From Shimia haliotis (GTDB lineage Bacteria; Pseudomonadota; Alphaproteobacteria; Rhodobacterales; Rhodobacteraceae): a stretch of DNA of 64,000 nucleotides. This document shows positions 61,006 to 64,000 of this stretch, piece after piece. Made by a program: the position numbers and the translations under genes. Under the pieces are notes generated by a model, which searched no databases, was not told the DNA's origin, and saw nothing but the letters and a program-made list of their open reading frames with translations. Every line of letters starts with the position of its first letter. The stretch's first letter is position 1. The stretch lies in NCBI RefSeq assembly GCF_900114415.1, contig NZ_FOSZ01000004.1, positions 124,001-188,000 of the forward strand. The letters run 5' to 3'.

Positions 61006-62073
61006 TCACAACTGCGCGCTTGGGGTCGACCGCGAAATTTCCAACTCCGCCGCGTCCATCTCTTCGCCGACGCCTTCAAACAACGGCGTCGACAAATACC
61101 GCTCGCCAGTGTCCGGCAGCATCACCAGAATGTTGCTGCCCGCGGGCGCGGTCTCTGCAACTTGCATCGCCGTGGCAAAAGTCGCCCCGGCCGAAATGCC
61201 AGTGAAAATGCCTTCTTCTGCTGCCAGTCGCCGTGACCACACGATCCCGTCCGGCCCAGCGACGGTCAACAATTCGTCATACAGCCCGTTGTCCAGCGCC
61301 TCCTGCAAAACCCACGGGATGAAATCCGGCGTCCAGCCCTGAATAGGATGCGGTTCGAAATTCGGATGGCTCTCGGTCGCCTGATGGTCGGCGTTGCGCG
61401 TGTTTACATAGCCCGATCCGACAAGCGCAGCGTTGGCCGGCTCGCTCAGGATGATCTTGGTGTCCGGACTTTCCTTGCGCAGAACACGACCCACTCCGCT
61501 CACCGTGCCACCGGTGCCGTATCCGCTCACGAAGTAGTCCAGTTTTTCGCCCGCAAAATCCGACAGAATTTCCCGCGCTGTTGTGGCCTCGTGAATATCG
61601 GCGTTGTCGGCTGTCTCAAACTGACTCGCCAAAAACCAGCCGTTCGCCTCGGCCAATTCCTTGGCCTTCTGGTACATTCCGAACCCCTTTTGCGCCTTTG
61701 GCGTCAGAACAACCTTGGCCCCAAGGAACCGCATCAGGCGCCGACGTTCCACGGAAAACGCCTCCGACATGGTGATCACCAGCGGATAGCCTTTTGCGGC
61801 ACAGACCATTGCCAACCCGATACCAGTGTTGCCGGATGTGGCCTCAACCACCGTCTGCCCAGGCTTCAGTCGCCCGTCACGTTCCGCGGCCTCGATGATG
61901 TTCAGCGCCAGACGGTCTTTGACCGATCCCGCGGGATTGAAGGCCTCGAATTTCACATAGACGTTCACATGCTCCGGCGCGATCCGGTTGATGCGCACCA
62001 CCGGCGTGTTGCCTACGGTGTCCAGAATGCTGTCATAGCGCCGTCCGCGCCCATCGGTTTCACGAATACTCAT
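61006..62073 (-). CDS. cysK: Cysteine synthase A (O-acetylserine sulfhydrylase)
   Basis: A 355-residue PLP enzyme. The PLP Lys is in FNPAGSVKDRLALN, the substrate loop is EATSGNTGIGLAMV, and the phosphate-binding glycines are GYGTGGTVSGVG. It makes L-cysteine from O-acetylserine and sulfide. The C-terminus (GVGEEMDAAELEISRSTPSAQL) is longer than in E. coli CysK. It is downstream of a VOC gene on the same strand with a 190-base gap. Confidence 0.92.
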   Translation of the reverse strand: MSIRETDGRGRRYDSILDTVGNTPVVRINRIAPEHVNVYVKFEAFNPAGSVKDRLALNIIEAAERDGRLKPGQTVVEATSGNTGIGLAMVCAAKGYPLVITMSEAFSVERRRLMRFLGAKVVLTPKAQKGFGMYQKAKELAEANGWFLASQFETADNADIHEATTAREILSDFAGEKLDYFVSGYGTGGTVSGVGRVLRKESPDTKIILSEPANAALVGSGYVNTRNADHQATESHPNFEPHPIQGWTPDFIPWVLQEALDNGLYDELLTVAGPDGIVWSRRLAAEEGIFTGISAGATFATAMQVAETAPAGSNILVMLPDTGERYLSTPLFEGVGEEMDAAELEISRSTPSAQL

Positions 62074-62235
62074 GGTTGGTCACCTTGCTGAATTGCAACT
62101 TTTGTTGGTTCAAAACATAGGCTCTGCCTACGCTGGCGAAAGGCAGGTATCGGCAAAAAGGACCGCCATCGCGCAGCACATCGCGATTCAGAAACCAAGT
62201 CCGCAAAAGGGACGCTGTGCCCAAACCGAATTGGA

Positions 62236-62258
62236 ACTTTTGCCAAATATCAAAACCG
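62236..62258 (-). repeat. 3'-end element, weak copy (minus orientation)
   Basis: Downstream of the VOC gene on its coding strand the sequence reads GGTTTTGATATTTGGCAAAAG. Only the TATTT and GCAA parts match the consensus, so this copy is doubtful. Confidence 0.35.
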
Positions 62259-62263
62259 GCGTT

Positions 62264-62632
62264 TCACAGGAAACACTGCACTTCGATCAAGTATCCGTTC
62301 GGATCGCGCACAAAGAATGAATAAATACCGAAACGGTCCATATTCTGAGGCGCCCCCTGAAGATCCACGCCCGCTGTCTCAAGCCGGGCATACCACGCAT
62401 CCACTGCCGCCACGCCGTCCACCAAAAGCGTGATCATCCCACCGTTAGGCTCCACCACGCGATCCGCAAAAGTCTCGCAAACCCCGATCCGCGCACCCTC
62501 CGCCGTGGCAAATATCATTGCCTGTCCGGCATCCAGAGCCACCTCTAGCCCCAGCGCATCGCGATAGAACGCAATGCAGGGCGCGAGGGTTTCCGTATAA
62601 ACCCAACTGATTTGCCCCGTGATGGCCTTCAT
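62264..62632 (-). CDS. VOC family protein
   Basis: A 122-residue single-domain VOC protein. It starts QISWVYTETLAPCIAFYRDALGLE with the fold's first strand and ends FFVRDPNGYLIEVQCFL, with the acidic metal ligand near the C-terminus. Its ATG overlaps the stop of the potassium-channel gene (ATGA), so the two are co-translated. Function unknown; glyoxalase or resistance types are possible. Confidence 0.82.
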   Translation of the reverse strand: MKAITGQISWVYTETLAPCIAFYRDALGLEVALDAGQAMIFATAEGARIGVCETFADRVVEPNGGMITLLVDGVAAVDAWYARLETAGVDLQGAPQNMDRFGIYSFFVRDPNGYLIEVQCFL

Positions 62633-63285
62633 TTCAGCCGTCCCACAATGCGCCCGATAAAGATCGCGACAAACATGGTGCCGACGATGGCCTGTAGACC
62701 TGTCAGAATGCGCGGCAGACTCGCTGCCGGAGTGATCTCGCCATAGCCTACGGTGGTCATGGTGATCATAGAAAAATAGACAAACGGCGCACGGTGACCG
62801 GCCACATCCTCAGGCAAATTAAAACTTCCCGGATGCATCACCTCGATCCGCCAGTAAATCAGCCCCCACAACATCGCGATCAGCAGGTATCCGAAAATAC
62901 CGCTCGACAGGCGCTCATACTCTGAATGGACCGGGCCAATCAGCTGGCGGAAACTGATAATCATCGAGCCGAACAACAACACTGCCGCCAAACCCGACAG
63001 GCTGCCATCCACATGCACGTCCAGCGATTCGCTCATGATCAGCAACACAAACCACGCAAACACCGGAATAGACATCAGAAGACGCAGTGCAGTGTTGCGC
63101 TCAGTTGCCCCAACAACACCGAGAAACAGGAAACTCAGCCCCCAAAGCGCCACCTGATCCGCAAACGGCAACCGGTCTTCAAACCCGTCCAGAAGGATCA
63201 GAGAAACCAAAAGCCCCAAGAGAATCGACCACCGGTGGGTTTGAAACAAACCGTCAGGCACCGAAACATGTTTCACATCGTTCAT
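62629..63285 (-). CDS. Potassium channel-like protein (ion channel family)
   Basis: A 218-residue membrane protein with about six hydrophobic segments. The pore filter is MITMTTVGYGEITP, with the canonical K+ selectivity TVGYG, and the last helix follows (GTMFVAIFIGRIVGRL). There is no voltage-sensor Arg pattern, so it is a voltage-independent channel. I use ATG 63285; GAGG lies nine bases ahead. It is encoded together with the VOC gene. Confidence 0.87.
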   Translation of the reverse strand: MNDVKHVSVPDGLFQTHRWSILLGLLVSLILLDGFEDRLPFADQVALWGLSFLFLGVVGATERNTALRLLMSIPVFAWFVLLIMSESLDVHVDGSLSGLAAVLLFGSMIISFRQLIGPVHSEYERLSSGIFGYLLIAMLWGLIYWRIEVMHPGSFNLPEDVAGHRAPFVYFSMITMTTVGYGEITPAASLPRILTGLQAIVGTMFVAIFIGRIVGRLK

Positions 63286-63401
63286 TTTCTTGTCCTCAAA
63301 ACCCGCATCCCTGTGCAAATATGCCCCCATAACAAATGCGTGAGCCGAATTAGTGTGCTCAAACGTAAGCTGAATTGAATTGATAAGGGAAGGACTTTGA
63401 C

Positions 63402-64000
63402 ATGAGCGGGATGGATGAACGTCGCTTGATAGACCTAGGCATTCGATTGCTGTTTTTGGCAGTTTTCGCGTATGCCGCCTTTGCGATCATCATGCCGCTG
63501 TCGGGCATTGTGGTCTGGGCAATTATCCTCGCAGTGGCGATTTATCCGGTCTTTGACTGGCTTCAAGCCAAGCTCGGCGGTCGTCGCGGTTGGGCTTCCA
63601 CAATCATCACGTTGCTCGGCCTTGTTCTTACAATCGGGCCTCTGTGGGCGTCCATCGGGCAACTCGCAGAATCGCTCAACAGCTTCTCAACCAAACTCCA
63701 CAACGGCACGCTCAAGTTGCCGCCACCGCCAGAAGGCCTTGACGAAATCACTCTCGTTGGACCCAAAGCGGCCGAAATCTGGTCCCTGTTCAACACCAAC
63801 ATGGATTTGGCCTTCAAACAGTATGGTTCGGTCATTCTCGAATTTGCCGGCTCTGTTGGTGGTGCGGTGGCCGGTATCGGCTTCCAGCTTCTTGCGATGG
63901 CACTCTCCGTCATCGTTATGGGTATGATGCTCTCACCCGGACCGAAACTTGGCGAGATGCTGCAATCCTTCGGCAACCGCGTCTTTGCTCCAAAAGGCGG
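63402..64000 (+). CDS. AI-2E family transporter, N-terminal part
   Basis: The frame is open to the right edge, so the gene continues outside the window; 199 residues are present. The N-terminus (MSGMDERRLIDLGIRLLFLAVFAYAAFAII, given here in two parts: residues 1-14 polar, 15-30 hydrophobic) leads to helices near GIVVWAIILAVAIYPVFDWL and STIITLLGLVLTIGPLWASI. This is the pattern of the AI-2E/PerM/TqsA family of eight-helix membrane proteins. The ribosome site AAGGGAAGGA lies nine bases ahead. The transported compound is unknown. Confidence 0.82.
   Translation, partial: MSGMDERRLIDLGIRLLFLAVFAYAAFAIIMPLSGIVVWAIILAVAIYPVFDWLQAKLGGRRGWASTIITLLGLVLTIGPLWASIGQLAESLNSFSTKLHNGTLKLPPPPEGLDEITLVGPKAAEIWSLFNTNMDLAFKQYGSVILEFAGSVGGAVAGIGFQLLAMALSVIVMGMMLSPGPKLGEMLQSFGNRVFAPKG

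Overview
The window looks like chromosomal DNA of an alphaproteobacterium of the Rhodobacteraceae, most likely the marine roseobacter group. The evidence is gene content and arrangement: petP/petR-like regulators, an HDAC-xseB-ispA-dxs block, a short bacterial voltage-gated sodium channel, tupBCA, a thiBPQ operon behind a TPP riboswitch, and many ATGA or TGATG stop-start overlaps. The DNA is GC-rich by eye. I saw no rRNA, tRNA, insertion sequence, prophage or CRISPR array. Function calls come from reading the translated proteins; no database search was run.

Layout. 1-1406: end of a peptide-type ABC transporter (two permeases). 1559-3898: large MscS channel on the minus strand. 4118-11882: eight tightly packed plus-strand genes for a surface glycan or glycolipid (nucleotide-sugar dehydrogenase, four glycosyltransferases, histidine phosphatase, polysaccharide deacetylase, methyltransferase), with no visible flippase, polymerase or membrane-bound initiating enzyme. 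11951-15375: U32/TrhP tRNA hydroxylation protein, TauE/SafE exporter and a sulfotransferase. The sulfotransferase is divergent from a GT14 glycosyltransferase (15524-17101). 17220-22166: adenosine kinase-like protein, endonuclease III, sodium channel, a TetR/lipid hydroxylase pair with a palindromic operator, and an Ada-like repair protein. 22289-27516: OmpA lipoprotein, FMN reductase, VOC protein, a MaoC-like hydratase, and a divergent pair that looks like the two halves of MnmC, followed by a DMT exporter.

27556-31188: tungstate uptake (tupBCA) and a lone TRAP substrate-binding protein. 31249-36515: DMT exporter, malonyl-CoA synthetase, HD hydrolase, aroC and an outer-membrane barrel protein. 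36711-40058: TPP riboswitch and thiBPQ. 40156-46592: ilvE, petP/petR, then HDAC-xseB-ispA-dxs (isoprenoid precursors). 46643-48207: an epimerase-like protein and a methyltransferase. 48208-54299: a carnitine/gamma-butyrobetaine-type CoA cluster (caiD, DJ-1 protein, ADP-forming acyl-CoA ligase, Rdx protein, acyl-CoA dehydrogenase) with a divergent GlxA-type regulator. 54303-60910: lipid hydroxylase, class II aldolase, LysR regulator, coupled adenine deaminase and AMP nucleosidase, and an HU-like protein. 61006-64000: cysK, VOC protein, potassium channel and the start of an AI-2E family transporter.

The main structure not explained by genes is a short element that recurs just downstream of stop codons on the coding strand. 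It is usually one or two small GC-rich hairpins, then GTATTT, a few bases, and GCCAGAAAGAAG. I count eight clear copies and one weak one, including a facing pair between two convergent genes. The strongest candidates for undescribed biology are the glycan cluster, the GT14/sulfotransferase pair and this 3'-end element.
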